Source: Streptomyces sp. RKAG293
GTDB taxonomy: Bacteria; Actinomycetota; Actinomycetes; Streptomycetales; Streptomycetaceae
Assembly (NCBI RefSeq): GCF_023701745.1
Contig: NZ_JAJOZB010000001.1
Location: forward strand, 5,493,501 to 5,557,500
DNA length: 64,000 nucleotides
Reading direction: 5' to 3'
Every line of letters starts with the position of its first letter. The first letter of the stretch is position 1. Of the stretch, positions 24,909-33,410 are shown piece by piece. Under the pieces are notes generated by a model. It did not search any database. It was given only the letters and a program-made list of their open reading frames with translations, and was not told the DNA's origin. The position numbers and the translations under genes were made by a program.

Positions 24909-26507
24909 ATGGCGCGCGAGACGGACACCGCCCGGTCCACCGAGAGTGGACTGCCCATCGAGCCGGTCTACGGGCCCGCGGCGCTCGACGGCTGGGATCC
25001 CGCGGAGAAGCTCGGCGAGCCGGGCGCGTACCCGTTCACCCGCGGCGTCTACCCGTCCATGTACACCGGCCGGCCCTGGACCATGCGGCAGTACGCCGGG
25101 TTCGGCACGGCGGTCGAGTCCAACGCCCGCTATCAGCAGCTGATCGCCAACGGCACGATGGGCCTGTCCGTCGCCTTCGACCTGCCGACGCAGATGGGCC
25201 ACGACTCGGACGCGAAGATCTCCAGCGGCGAGGTCGGCAAGGTCGGCGTCGCCATCGACTCCGTCGACGACATGAAGGTGCTCTTCGGGAACATCCCGCT
25301 GGACAAGGTGTCCACGTCGATGACGATCAACGCACCCGCCGCGCTGCTGCTGCTGATGTACCAGCTCGTCGGCGAGGAGCAGGGCGTCCCGGCCGACCGG
25401 CTGACCGGCACCATCCAGAACGACGTGCTCAAGGAGTACATCGCGCGCGGCACGTACATCTTCCCGCCGAAGCCGTCGCTGCGGCTGATCGCCGACATCT
25501 TCAAGTACTGCCGCACCGAGATCCCGAAGTGGAACACGATCTCGATCTCCGGCTACCACATGGCCGAGGCCGGCGCCTCGCCCGCGCAGGAGATCGCCTT
25601 CACGCTCGCCGACGGCATCGAGTACGTCCGCACCGCCGTCGCCGCGGGCATGGACGTGGACGACTTCGCGCCCCGCCTGTCGTTCTTCTTCGTCTCGCGC
25701 ACGACCATCCTCGAAGAGGTCGCGAAGTTCCGCGCCGCCCGCCGGATCTGGGCGCGGGTGATGCGGGACGAGTTCGGCGCGAAGAACCCCAAGTCGCAGA
25801 TGCTGCGCTTCCACACCCAGACCGCCGGCGTGCAGCTCACCGCGCAGCAGCCCGAGGTCAACCTCGTCCGCGTCGCCATCCAGGGCCTGGCGGCGGTGCT
25901 CGGCGGCACGCAGTCGCTGCACACCAACTCCTTCGACGAGGCCATCGCGCTGCCCACCGACAAGTCGGCCCGGCTGGCGCTGCGCACCCAGCAGGTGCTC
26001 GCCTACGAGACCGATGTGACCGCGACCGTCGACCCGTTCGCGGGCTCCTACGTGGTCGAGACGATGACCGACGAGGTCGAGGCCCTCGCGCTGGACCTGA
26101 TGCGGAAGGTCGAGGACCTGGGCGGCGCCGTCAACGCGATCGAGCACGGCTTCCAGAAGGGCGAGATCGAGCGCAGCGCGTACCGCATCGCCCTGGAGCA
26201 GGACGCGGGCGAACGCGTGGTGGTCGGCATGAACCGCTTCCAGCTCGACGAGGAGGATCCGTACGACCCGCTGCGCGTCGACCCGGCCATCGAGGCCCAG
26301 CAGGCCGCGCGGCTGGCGACGCTGCGCTCCACCCGGGACCAGGGCGCCGTCGACACGGCGCTGGCGGAGCTGCAGGAGGCGGCCCGGGGCACGGACAACG
26401 TCCTGTACCCGATGAAGGACGCGCTGCGCGCGCGGGCCACGGTCGGGGAGGTCTGCAACGCGCTGCGCGAGGTCTGGGGGACGTACGTCCCGACCGACGC
26501 GTTCTGA
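24909..26507 (+). CDS. Acyl-CoA mutase large subunit (methylmalonyl-CoA mutase-like), lacking the B12 domain
   Basis: 532 residues comprising only the TIM-barrel substrate domain of the family (PFTRGVYPSMYTGRPWTMRQYAGFGTA.., GLSVAFDLPTQMGHDSD, ISISGYHMAEAGA, GTQSLHTNSFDEA). The cobalamin-binding C-terminal domain with DxHxxG is absent, so a separate small subunit is needed; none is visible here. The Tyr in PSMYTGRPWT and the Arg in YIARGTYIFPP appear to match the Tyr89/Arg207 pair of methylmalonyl-CoA mutase rather than the Phe/Gln pair of isobutyryl-CoA mutase, favouring a carboxylated substrate; this depends on my alignment from memory. GGAGG precedes the ATG by 9 nt. A TetR-like box lies upstream. 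Confidence 0.88.
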   Translation: MARETDTARSTESGLPIEPVYGPAALDGWDPAEKLGEPGAYPFTRGVYPSMYTGRPWTMRQYAGFGTAVESNARYQQLIANGTMGLSVAFDLPTQMGHDSDAKISSGEVGKVGVAIDSVDDMKVLFGNIPLDKVSTSMTINAPAALLLLMYQLVGEEQGVPADRLTGTIQNDVLKEYIARGTYIFPPKPSLRLIADIFKYCRTEIPKWNTISISGYHMAEAGASPAQEIAFTLADGIEYVRTAVAAGMDVDDFAPRLSFFFVSRTTILEEVAKFRAARRIWARVMRDEFGAKNPKSQMLRFHTQTAGVQLTAQQPEVNLVRVAIQGLAAVLGGTQSLHTNSFDEAIALPTDKSARLALRTQQVLAYETDVTATVDPFAGSYVVETMTDEVEALALDLMRKVEDLGGAVNAIEHGFQKGEIERSAYRIALEQDAGERVVVGMNRFQLDEEDPYDPLRVDPAIEAQQAARLATLRSTRDQGAVDTALAELQEAARGTDNVLYPMKDALRARATVGEVCNALREVWGTYVPTDAF

Positions 26508-26545
26508 GCCGGCCGGCCGGCCGTGCTCAGCGGACCGGCCGCCGG

Positions 26546-26677
26546 TCAGAGCAGGTGGAGCTGCGTGATCAGCATCGCCACGACGATGCAGAGCGTCCAG
26601 CCGACGATGTGCTCGACGATCTTCCGGCCCTCCTGGGGCCCGCCGGTACCGGTACGCGCCGCTGCGATCTCCGCCAT
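26546..26677 (-). CDS. 43-residue membrane protein, SCO1431-family-like
   Basis: ATG at 26677 to TGA at 26546, with AGGAC upstream. The protein starts MAEIAAARTGTGGPQEGRKI, continues VEHIVGWTLCIVVAMLITQ and ends LHLL: a TGGP-x-E-G motif, an EHIVGWT segment and one membrane helix. This matches my memory of the short actinobacterial SCO1431-type membrane proteins. Function unknown. It lies between the mutase 3' end and the FAD monooxygenase 3' end, with its own ribosome site. Confidence 0.7.
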   Translation of the reverse strand: MAEIAAARTGTGGPQEGRKIVEHIVGWTLCIVVAMLITQLHLL

Positions 26678-26800
26678 TGCCAGTCCTGTCGTCCGCCGAT
26701 GAGAAGCCCCCCGCAGCTGCCCAGGATGCGGGGGCCTTTCGCCCGCTGTACAGGGGCAAACTCACCTTTATGGCGGATCGTGACCCATTTCACCGCAGGG

Positions 26801-28330
26801 TCAGCCGGTGAAGCGGGCGAGGTACCCGGCCACATCGGCCGGATCCTCGGTGGCCAGGCCGAGATAGCCGTCGGGACGGACGACGAACAGGCCGTCGCCG
26901 TAGACCGCGTACGCGCTGTTCGCGCCGTGCTCCGGGGCGTCGTCGATCCGGTGCGCGTGCACCAGGCCCGGGTCCGCCTCCGGGTCCGCCCCCAGGCCGG
27001 GCGGCAGCTGGGCGGTCCCCAGGGCGAGCAGGGTGAAGTGCGGGCCGCGGAACAGGTCGAAGAGCCGGCCGCCGCCGGCCAGCGGCGCGTCCGGGGCCCG
27101 GTCGCCCGCGCGCGGCGCCTCCTCGGGCAGCGTTCCCCCGGGGAGTGCGGCGGGCCGGAGTTCCCGGGTGAGCGGCCCGCCGCGGTAGTTCAGCTCCAGG
27201 CCGTGGGTGTCGGTGCCGCGCTGCCGGGCGCCGGTGTCGTCGCCGTCACGGGTCGCGCCGTGCAGCCGGGTGCTGAGGCCCAGGACGTCGGCGGCGATCG
27301 GCAGCCGCTCCTCCTCGTAGCTGTCGAGGAGCCCGTGCCCCGCACCGTGCCGCAGCACCTGGCCGAGCTTCCAGCCCAGGTTGTACGCGTCCTGGACGCT
27401 GGTGTTCAGGCCCTGCCCGCCGGCCGGCGAGTGAATGTGCGCGGCGTCGCCGGCGAGGAACACCCGGCCGACGCGGAACCGGTCGGCCATGGCCGCGCTG
27501 GGGTGGAACGCGGAGGACCAGAGCACCTCGTGGACCTGCTCGGCGCCGATCGGGGTCCGGGCGGCGATGAGCGCGCGGATCCCCTCGACGGAGCCGTCCG
27601 GCTCGGTGCCGGAGTCCGTGTACTGGGCGAGCAGCTGGAAGTGGTCGGTGCCGGCCAGCGGGCACAGCATGACGGTGCCGCCCGCCGCCTTGGGCCAGAC
27701 GTGCCAGTGGTCGCGGTCGATGCCGCCGAGGAGCAGATCGGCGATCAGGATCGGGTGCGGGTCGATGGTCTCGCCGGTCATCCCGACGCCGAGCGCCCGG
27801 CGGCCGGTGCCGCGCCCGCCGTCGGCGGCCACCAGGAAGCGGGCCCGGACGGTGCCCGCCGTGCCGTCGGGAAGGGCCAGCGCCGCGTCGACCCCGTCAT
27901 CGTCCTGGGTGATGCCGGTGAGCGCGGTCCCGAACTCGACGCCGCCGCCGAGTTCCCGCAGCCGCTCGTGGAGGATCTCCTGGGTGCGCCACTGGGTGAG
28001 CATCCAGACCTCGCCGTACGGGGACCTCGGCGTCGGCGCGAAGCGCTCCAGCAGGTCCCACTCGCCGAGCCGCCGGTCGTCCTGCCAGCCCATCATCAGC
28101 GGGTACGGTCCGCCGGACGCGATGACGGCGTCGATCACGCCGAGGTCGTCGAGCACCTCCAGGGTGCGCGGCTGCAAGCCCTTGCCGCGGGATCCCGGAA
28201 AGAGCCGGTCCGACTGTTCGACGAGGCGGGCGGATATCCCCCGGCGGGCCAGGTCGACCGCGAGCGCCAGACCGGTGGGGCCTGCTCCGGCGATGAGTAC
28301 GTCCACGTCCTGGACGCTGTTGAGTGCCAT
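26801..28330 (-). CDS. FAD-dependent aromatic monooxygenase (PHBH class)
   Basis: 509 residues. N-terminal Rossmann motif VLIAGAGPTGLALAVDLARRG, mid DG motif FLVAADGGRGTGRRALG, second FAD motif RVFLAGDAAHIHSPAGGQGLNTSVQDAYNLGWKL, and a thioredoxin-like C-terminal domain (FDLFRGPHFTLLALG..FVVRPDGYLGLA). This is the pattern of class A flavoprotein hydroxylases acting on phenols, polyketides or rifampin-like drugs with NAD(P)H and O2. It is monocistronic, 80 bp from the acyltransferase 3' end. No pathway genes adjoin, so a detoxifying or resistance role is as likely as biosynthesis. Confidence 0.88.
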   Translation of the reverse strand: MALNSVQDVDVLIAGAGPTGLALAVDLARRGISARLVEQSDRLFPGSRGKGLQPRTLEVLDDLGVIDAVIASGGPYPLMMGWQDDRRLGEWDLLERFAPTPRSPYGEVWMLTQWRTQEILHERLRELGGGVEFGTALTGITQDDDGVDAALALPDGTAGTVRARFLVAADGGRGTGRRALGVGMTGETIDPHPILIADLLLGGIDRDHWHVWPKAAGGTVMLCPLAGTDHFQLLAQYTDSGTEPDGSVEGIRALIAARTPIGAEQVHEVLWSSAFHPSAAMADRFRVGRVFLAGDAAHIHSPAGGQGLNTSVQDAYNLGWKLGQVLRHGAGHGLLDSYEEERLPIAADVLGLSTRLHGATRDGDDTGARQRGTDTHGLELNYRGGPLTRELRPAALPGGTLPEEAPRAGDRAPDAPLAGGGRLFDLFRGPHFTLLALGTAQLPPGLGADPEADPGLVHAHRIDDAPEHGANSAYAVYGDGLFVVRPDGYLGLATEDPADVAGYLARFTG

Positions 28331-28410
28331 GCGGACAGCGTGTACCGGTCGGGCCCGAGCTCCAAGACCCCACGCCCTACCGGTACTTGGGCATATCCAT
28401 CAGGGCGCGG

Positions 28411-29556
28411 TCAGCGGACGGGAGCTTTCGGGACCATCGTCAGAAAGCGCTTGAGCCGGGGCGCCAGCGGACGTTCGACAAACCGGTGCAACAGCCACGC
28501 CAGCACCAGCATCGACGCGCCGGTGAGCGGCAGTACCGCGTACGACGGCATGTGCAGGCGCTGGTGCAGCTGGAAGATGACGACCCAGCCCAGGTGTTCA
28601 TGGACCAGGTAGAAGGGATAGGTCAGGATTCCCGCCGTCGTCAGCCAGCGCCAGTCGACGCCCGTGACCCGGGGCAGCAGGGTGACCGCCGCCACCGCCG
28701 CGAAGCCGAGGGTCACGATGAGGATGATCACCGACTCGGAGCGGTGCTGGAAGACGTGCGCGGCATGCGCGTTCGGTATCAGCCCCTTGACGGCGTAGTG
28801 CTGGCCGAACAGCCAGCCGACCGCGACGACACCCCAGGACAGCGGGTCGTTGCCGAACCGGTAGACCAGGTAGATCCCGATGCCGCCGATGAAGAACGGC
28901 GCGTACTCCGGCATCAGCACGGTCTTGAGGAACGCCTCGCCCGACGCGTCGGCGAGCACCGCGCCCACCGTCCACAGCCCGCAGAACGCCAGCACCCGGC
29001 GGCGGGTGGCGCCCGGCCACACGACGGCCAGCGCGAACAGCAGATAGAAGCGCAGTTCCGCCCACAGGGTCCAGCACACACCGAGCACCCGGTCCGCCCC
29101 GACCGGCATCTGCAGCATCGTCATGTTGGTGAGCAGATCGCTCGGCGACACCGTCTTCCAGACGACGCCGGGCAGCGCGAACACGGCGGTGACCAGCAGG
29201 ACGGCCGCCCAGTAGGCCGGGTACAGCCGGGTCGCCCGGGAGACCGCGAAGCCCTTGAGGGTGCGCCCCCAGCCGCTCATGCAGATGACGAACCCACTGA
29301 TGACGAAGAAGATCTGGACGCCGAGCGGCCCGTAGACGGCCACCTTCGACAGCTCGGGGAAGACCAGTGCGGGCGTCTGCCCCCAGGCCTTCCAGGCATC
29401 ACCGCCGCGCCCCGCGTAGTGGTAGAAGCACACCATGAGCGCGGCCACGAGCCGCAGCCCGTCGAGCGCCCGCAGCCGGCCGGCCCGCGGTGCGGCGGCC
29501 GCCACCGCGTCCGGTGCGGGGTCCTGAGCGGTGACCTGCTGGAGCTGGAGACTCAT
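28411..29556 (-). CDS. Acyltransferase-3 family membrane O-acyltransferase of the glycopolymer cluster
   Basis: 381 residues with about ten membrane helices. The N-terminal RLRALDGLRLVAALMVCFYHYAG carries the family R/H catalytic elements, and LGVQIFFVISGFVICMS is the second signature; VERPL near the C-terminus is also typical. Such enzymes acylate (often O-acetylate) sugars on the outer face. Its ATG overlaps the stop of the preceding GT52-like gene by 4 bp, putting it in a three-gene operon with two glycosyltransferases, so it probably decorates the same polymer. Confidence 0.9.
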   Translation of the reverse strand: MSLQLQQVTAQDPAPDAVAAAAPRAGRLRALDGLRLVAALMVCFYHYAGRGGDAWKAWGQTPALVFPELSKVAVYGPLGVQIFFVISGFVICMSGWGRTLKGFAVSRATRLYPAYWAAVLLVTAVFALPGVVWKTVSPSDLLTNMTMLQMPVGADRVLGVCWTLWAELRFYLLFALAVVWPGATRRRVLAFCGLWTVGAVLADASGEAFLKTVLMPEYAPFFIGGIGIYLVYRFGNDPLSWGVVAVGWLFGQHYAVKGLIPNAHAAHVFQHRSESVIILIVTLGFAAVAAVTLLPRVTGVDWRWLTTAGILTYPFYLVHEHLGWVVIFQLHQRLHMPSYAVLPLTGASMLVLAWLLHRFVERPLAPRLKRFLTMVPKAPVR

Positions 29557-30923
29557 CCGATGGCAGCCTTCTTCAAGGCGCGTGCGCGGCGGGCGACGCG
29601 ACGGAGCAGGGGATTGCGGGGCAGGAACGCCAGCTGCGCCGGGACCACGCCCGGCAGGGCCAGCGAAGCGAGCCGGCGGCGCTTGAAGTACCGCCAGGTA
29701 CGGGCGTTCAGCTGCTTCGACAGATAGGCGACGGTCTCCTCGCGCAGCTCCGGGTACAGCTCGGCCCGCATGCAGAACCCGACGGCGCGCAGCAGCGGCG
29801 TGAGGTCCCCGGCGATCCGTTCGGGGGCCGGCGGGGACCAGGTGCGGACGGCTTCGGCGTCGTCGAGATCGGGCAGCAGGGAGTCGACGATGGTCACCGG
29901 GACGCGATTGCTGTTCTGGTACGGCGACAGCCGCTCCAGCAGCATCTCGGTACCGGTCCGCGCCACCGGGATCCCGTAGAACGCCGAGGCGGTGAGCAGC
30001 GCCGTCGAGTAGCAGCCGACCACCAGCGCCGGACGGGCCCGCTGGTACAGCACCTCGGCCAGCACGGGGGAGTCCAGCACGGTCAGCTCCACACCGAGGG
30101 CGGCGGCTTCCCGCTCCAGCGGCTCCGACCAGTGCGCGGGCGCGATGGGGTGCGGCTTGAAGACGATCCGCCGGTGCCCGAGGGCCGCCGCGCCGCGCAG
30201 CATCCGCAGGTGCAGCTCCTCCTCCTCGGCGGCCGTGAGGATCCCCAGCGCGGACAGGTACTGGCCGAGCAGCAGCGCCGCGTCCTCGGGGACCGCGGAC
30301 AGCTCGGCCTCGTCCTGCCCGCCGCTCGCGTCGGCGAGTTCCGCCAGCACCTTGGTGAACTCCGCGGCGGGCACGATCCGCGGTTCGATGCCGTACTCGG
30401 TCAGCAGCAGCGGCCGCAGTCCGGTCACCAGGTCGAGGTGCAGCAGCTGGTTGATGCGGGTGGTCACCAGCGGTTCGAGCTTGTCGCGGGTCGGGCCGTA
30501 CGACATCAGGCCGTCCGCGTAGACCTCGATCGGCGCGGCCGGGAAGAGCCGGACCAGCGCGGCGGCGGGCTTGACCTGAATCGACTCGACGATCAGTGCC
30601 ACATCGTCGTCACCGAGGTCCCACAGCATCCGCAGATACCGCTCCCACATCGGGACGTCCTCCGGCCGCGGCGCCCAGTCGCTGGGGTGCATCGGCGCGA
30701 TGGTCTCGTTCCACGACAGCACCCGGTCGAACCTGCCGCGCAGCGCACCGAAGCCGGGGGCCTCGTCGACGGCGGGCGTGGTCTCCGGAACGGCGGAGTT
30801 GTTGCTGATCAGCAGCAGCCGCCGGTCCGCGGGGCCGAACAGCCCGGCGTCCAGGGCGGCCGCGATGGTGGCGGCGCCGTACAGCGTCGACGCCACATGG
30901 ATCTGGGTGCGTGCGCGGGCCAT
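29553..30923 (-). CDS. Polysialyltransferase-like (GT52-type) glycosyltransferase
   Basis: 456 residues starting MARARTQIHVASTLYGAATIAAAL. Resembles the alpha-2,8-polysialyltransferase/GT52 families: an N-terminal substrate-capture region, EVYADGLMSYGPTRDKLEP in the middle, and the sugar-nucleotide region RRIVFKPHPIAP followed by VVGCYSTALLTASAFYGIPVA, where the HP and S(S/T) motifs bind CMP-sugars in known polysialyltransferases. It probably adds nonulosonic acid residues from CMP-Kdn or CMP-sialate. The ATG overlaps the stop of the upstream GT2 gene by 1 nt and its stop overlaps the acyltransferase start. Confidence 0.78.
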   Translation of the reverse strand: MARARTQIHVASTLYGAATIAAALDAGLFGPADRRLLLISNNSAVPETTPAVDEAPGFGALRGRFDRVLSWNETIAPMHPSDWAPRPEDVPMWERYLRMLWDLGDDDVALIVESIQVKPAAALVRLFPAAPIEVYADGLMSYGPTRDKLEPLVTTRINQLLHLDLVTGLRPLLLTEYGIEPRIVPAAEFTKVLAELADASGGQDEAELSAVPEDAALLLGQYLSALGILTAAEEEELHLRMLRGAAALGHRRIVFKPHPIAPAHWSEPLEREAAALGVELTVLDSPVLAEVLYQRARPALVVGCYSTALLTASAFYGIPVARTGTEMLLERLSPYQNSNRVPVTIVDSLLPDLDDAEAVRTWSPPAPERIAGDLTPLLRAVGFCMRAELYPELREETVAYLSKQLNARTWRYFKRRRLASLALPGVVPAQLAFLPRNPLLRRVARRARALKKAAIG

Positions 30924-31906
30924 CAGGCGGCCACCGTCCCGGTCGAGGAGGCGAGCCGCCTTCGCAGGCGGCGGAGCGGGACGCTGCGGTCGACACCCAT
31001 CGAGTCCAGCGCCTCCATGAGGATGTCCTGCGGCATCCGCTTCAGGGCGGCGGCGCTCATCGTCTTCAACTGGCGTGCGACCTGCGGTTCGAAGCGTTCG
31101 ATGGAGTTGAGGTGGTGGGCGATGATCGCGCAGTAGGTGCGGACCGCCTTCGGCAGGAAGCGGTCCGCGTCCCGGTCGGCGGCGGTCTCGGCGAGCACCT
31201 GGTCGAAGGAGCGGATGAAGTCCAGCTGGCGTACATCGCCGATCTGGGTGAGCGAGGTGGCGATGCCGCGCCGGTAGAAGACCCCGAGCAGGCCCACCAC
31301 CGCGAAGGACGCCGCCTCCCGGTGCAGCCGCCAGATCCACGGCCGGTCCTCGGCGGTCCGCAGCCCGTCGGGGAAGTGCAGCAGCCCCGCGTCGGCGAGC
31401 CGGCGGTGGTAGATCCCGGCCCAGGCGAAGGGATAGTCGACGGAGGTCGGCCGGGCGGCGGGCAGGATCGCCTCGCGCGGGTTCAGCACCACCCCGCGAC
31501 GGCCGTGCGGCACATGCGTGATGACGCGGACCCGGTCGGTGCACTGCACATGGTCGGTACGGACGAAGTCGGTACCGAGCTCCTCGATGGCCGCGAGCAG
31601 CTGGGACAGATAGCCGGGGGCCAGCCAGTCGTCGCCGTCGAGGAAGGTGAGGAACTCGCCGCGCGCCACGTCGATTCCGGTGTTGCGGGCGGTGGCCAGG
31701 CCGCCATTGGTCTCGCGCGCCACGAGAACGGAGCCGGGAAGGGTGCGTGTCGCCCGCTCCAGGATTTTCGGTGTGTCATCCGTAGAACGGTCGTCGACCA
31801 GGATGAATTCGAAATCCGGACGGGAGTTCGCACGAAGACTTTGGAGCATGTCGGGTGCGAATGCCTGCACGTTGTAAAACGGCACAATGACGGAGAGCTT
31901 GACCAC
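30923..31906 (-). CDS. Family 2 glycosyltransferase
   Basis: 327 residues: VVKLSVIVPFYNVQAFAPDMLQSL, then FEFILVDDRSTDDTPKILE (nucleotide-binding Asp pair), TNGGLATARNTGIDVARGEFLTFLDGDDWLAPGYL (DxD) and the acceptor-side motif EDRPWIWRLH. This is the GT-A fold of inverting GT2 enzymes. The GTG at 31906 starts right at the first strand; no clear Shine-Dalgarno sequence precedes it. It is the first gene of the minus-strand glycopolymer operon, divergent from the DUF6716 gene across a 187-bp promoter region. Confidence 0.9.
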   Translation of the reverse strand: MVKLSVIVPFYNVQAFAPDMLQSLRANSRPDFEFILVDDRSTDDTPKILERATRTLPGSVLVARETNGGLATARNTGIDVARGEFLTFLDGDDWLAPGYLSQLLAAIEELGTDFVRTDHVQCTDRVRVITHVPHGRRGVVLNPREAILPAARPTSVDYPFAWAGIYHRRLADAGLLHFPDGLRTAEDRPWIWRLHREAASFAVVGLLGVFYRRGIATSLTQIGDVRQLDFIRSFDQVLAETAADRDADRFLPKAVRTYCAIIAHHLNSIERFEPQVARQLKTMSAAALKRMPQDILMEALDSMGVDRSVPLRRLRRRLASSTGTVAA

Positions 31907-32093
31907 CTGCTGAACGTTAGGGGCCGACCGGACTCGGCGGCCGACATTGCGCGGACCCTCGGGTGAACGGCACATGTCGGGACCATGAAGCAGCCGCCCC
32001 TTAAGCATGGTTGGGCAATTCGCGGCACGCTGTTTACCGTCCGTTGGCTCAACGTTGGAACGCTGCTCGGAACGGATTCCTAGCGTCTGCGTC

Positions 32094-33410
32094 GTGCAGA
32101 AAAGTTCTTCCGATCCGTTGCGGATCACCGTTCTCGCCGATTCGGACACCCGTTGGAAATGGGGTGCGCTGACAGCGCGCCGTATTTCACCCGATGTCCG
32201 GCTCGATGCCCGTCTGCTCCGTGGCCGGGCCACTCCGACGAGCCGCCAGCTCGCCGAGATCGGCATACCCGCGGAGTCGATGCGCGAGGTCACCGCCGCC
32301 GAGTTCCTGACCGAGGCCGGCCACGGCCGGGCCGCCGGGGGCGGCTGTGACGTCGTCGTACTCGCCTGTGTCGGCGGCACCGTCCAGGCCATGCTGCACG
32401 GACTGGCCCGCGCCTGGGAGGGCAGCGCCCACCGTCCGGTGGTCGTCACCGGATACGTCGGCGTGGTCTACGAGAAGCTCGCCGACGGCCTGCTGCTGCG
32501 GGCCGGCGCCGATGTGGTGCTCGCCAACAGCGCGCACGACGCCCGGCGGTTCCGCGACACCTACGCGGGTGTCGGCGCGGACACCGCTGGCATCGTCGAG
32601 ACCGCGCTGCCGTTCCTGGAGGGCGCGCCCTACCGGCCGTCCGACGAACGGCCGTTCACCGTCACCTTCGCCGTGCAGCCGTCCGCACCCGAAGGGCGCA
32701 CCGACCGCACCTACCTGGCCCGCCGCGCGGTGGAGCACGCCCGGCGGCACCCGGAGCGCGAGGTGCTGGTCAAGCTGCGCAGCAAGCCCGGCGAGCACAC
32801 CACGCACATCGAGGAGCACCCGTACCAGAAGCTCGTCGCCAAGCTCGGCCCGCCCGACAACCTGCGGCTGGTCTACGGGCACATGGGCGAGGTGCTGGAC
32901 CGCACCGACCTCCTGGTGACCGTCAGCTCCACCGCGGCCCTGGAGTCCCTGCACCGCTCCATCCCCACCGCCGTCCTGACCGACCTCGGCATCCGCGAGG
33001 CCCTCGGCAACCACCACTTCCTCGGCTCGGGCTGCTTCGCCTCCTGGGACCAGCTCGACGAGGGCCACGTCCCGCGGGCCGACGCCGACTGGCTCGCCGC
33101 CCAGGGGGTCGCCGCGCAGGACCCCTTCGGGGCCCTGCGTGAGCGCGTCACCACCCTTGCCGCGGCCGGCGAACTGCCGCCGCCCGCGCCGTACTACACC
33201 CTGCTGACCGCCCCCGGCTATCTGCCCGGCGTGCTGGCCCGGCACGGCCTCGACGCCAAGGGCGAGCCGCTGCCCGGCGCGGTCGCCGAGCGGGAGCCCA
33301 GCGCCCTGCGCCGGGTGCTGCGGGACGCGGCGCGCAACTCCGCACGTACCGCCTACCGGCAGGGCGTGCAGCGCGTCGCGCCCGTCATCCGCCGCTGGGG
33401 CCAGCTGTGA
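32094..33410 (+). CDS. DUF6716-like putative glycosyltransferase, first gene of the neuAB operon
   Basis: 438 residues from GTG 32094. N-terminal Rossmann-like segment DPLRITVLADSDTRWKWGALTARRI; middle DVVVLACVGGTVQAMLHGLARAW and RPVVVTGYVGVVYEKLADGLLLRAGADVVLANSAHDARRF; C-terminal half VKLRSKPGEHTTHIEEHPYQKLV and LLVTVSSTAALESLHRSIPTAVL, which looks like a GT-B nucleotide-sugar region. TAGCGT at 32081-32086 ends 7 nt before the GTG and no ribosome site is present, so a leaderless mRNA is likely. The stop overlaps the neuA start by 4 bp. Function in the polymer is inferred from the operon. Confidence 0.7.
   Translation: MQKSSSDPLRITVLADSDTRWKWGALTARRISPDVRLDARLLRGRATPTSRQLAEIGIPAESMREVTAAEFLTEAGHGRAAGGGCDVVVLACVGGTVQAMLHGLARAWEGSAHRPVVVTGYVGVVYEKLADGLLLRAGADVVLANSAHDARRFRDTYAGVGADTAGIVETALPFLEGAPYRPSDERPFTVTFAVQPSAPEGRTDRTYLARRAVEHARRHPEREVLVKLRSKPGEHTTHIEEHPYQKLVAKLGPPDNLRLVYGHMGEVLDRTDLLVTVSSTAALESLHRSIPTAVLTDLGIREALGNHHFLGSGCFASWDQLDEGHVPRADADWLAAQGVAAQDPFGALRERVTTLAAAGELPPPAPYYTLLTAPGYLPGVLARHGLDAKGEPLPGAVAEREPSALRRVLRDAARNSARTAYRQGVQRVAPVIRRWGQL

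Noticed and set aside
32057..32093. GGAAC-N16-CGTC ECF-type promoter before the DUF6716 gene
   Set aside because: The -10 part would coincide with the start codon, leaving the start outside the transcript.
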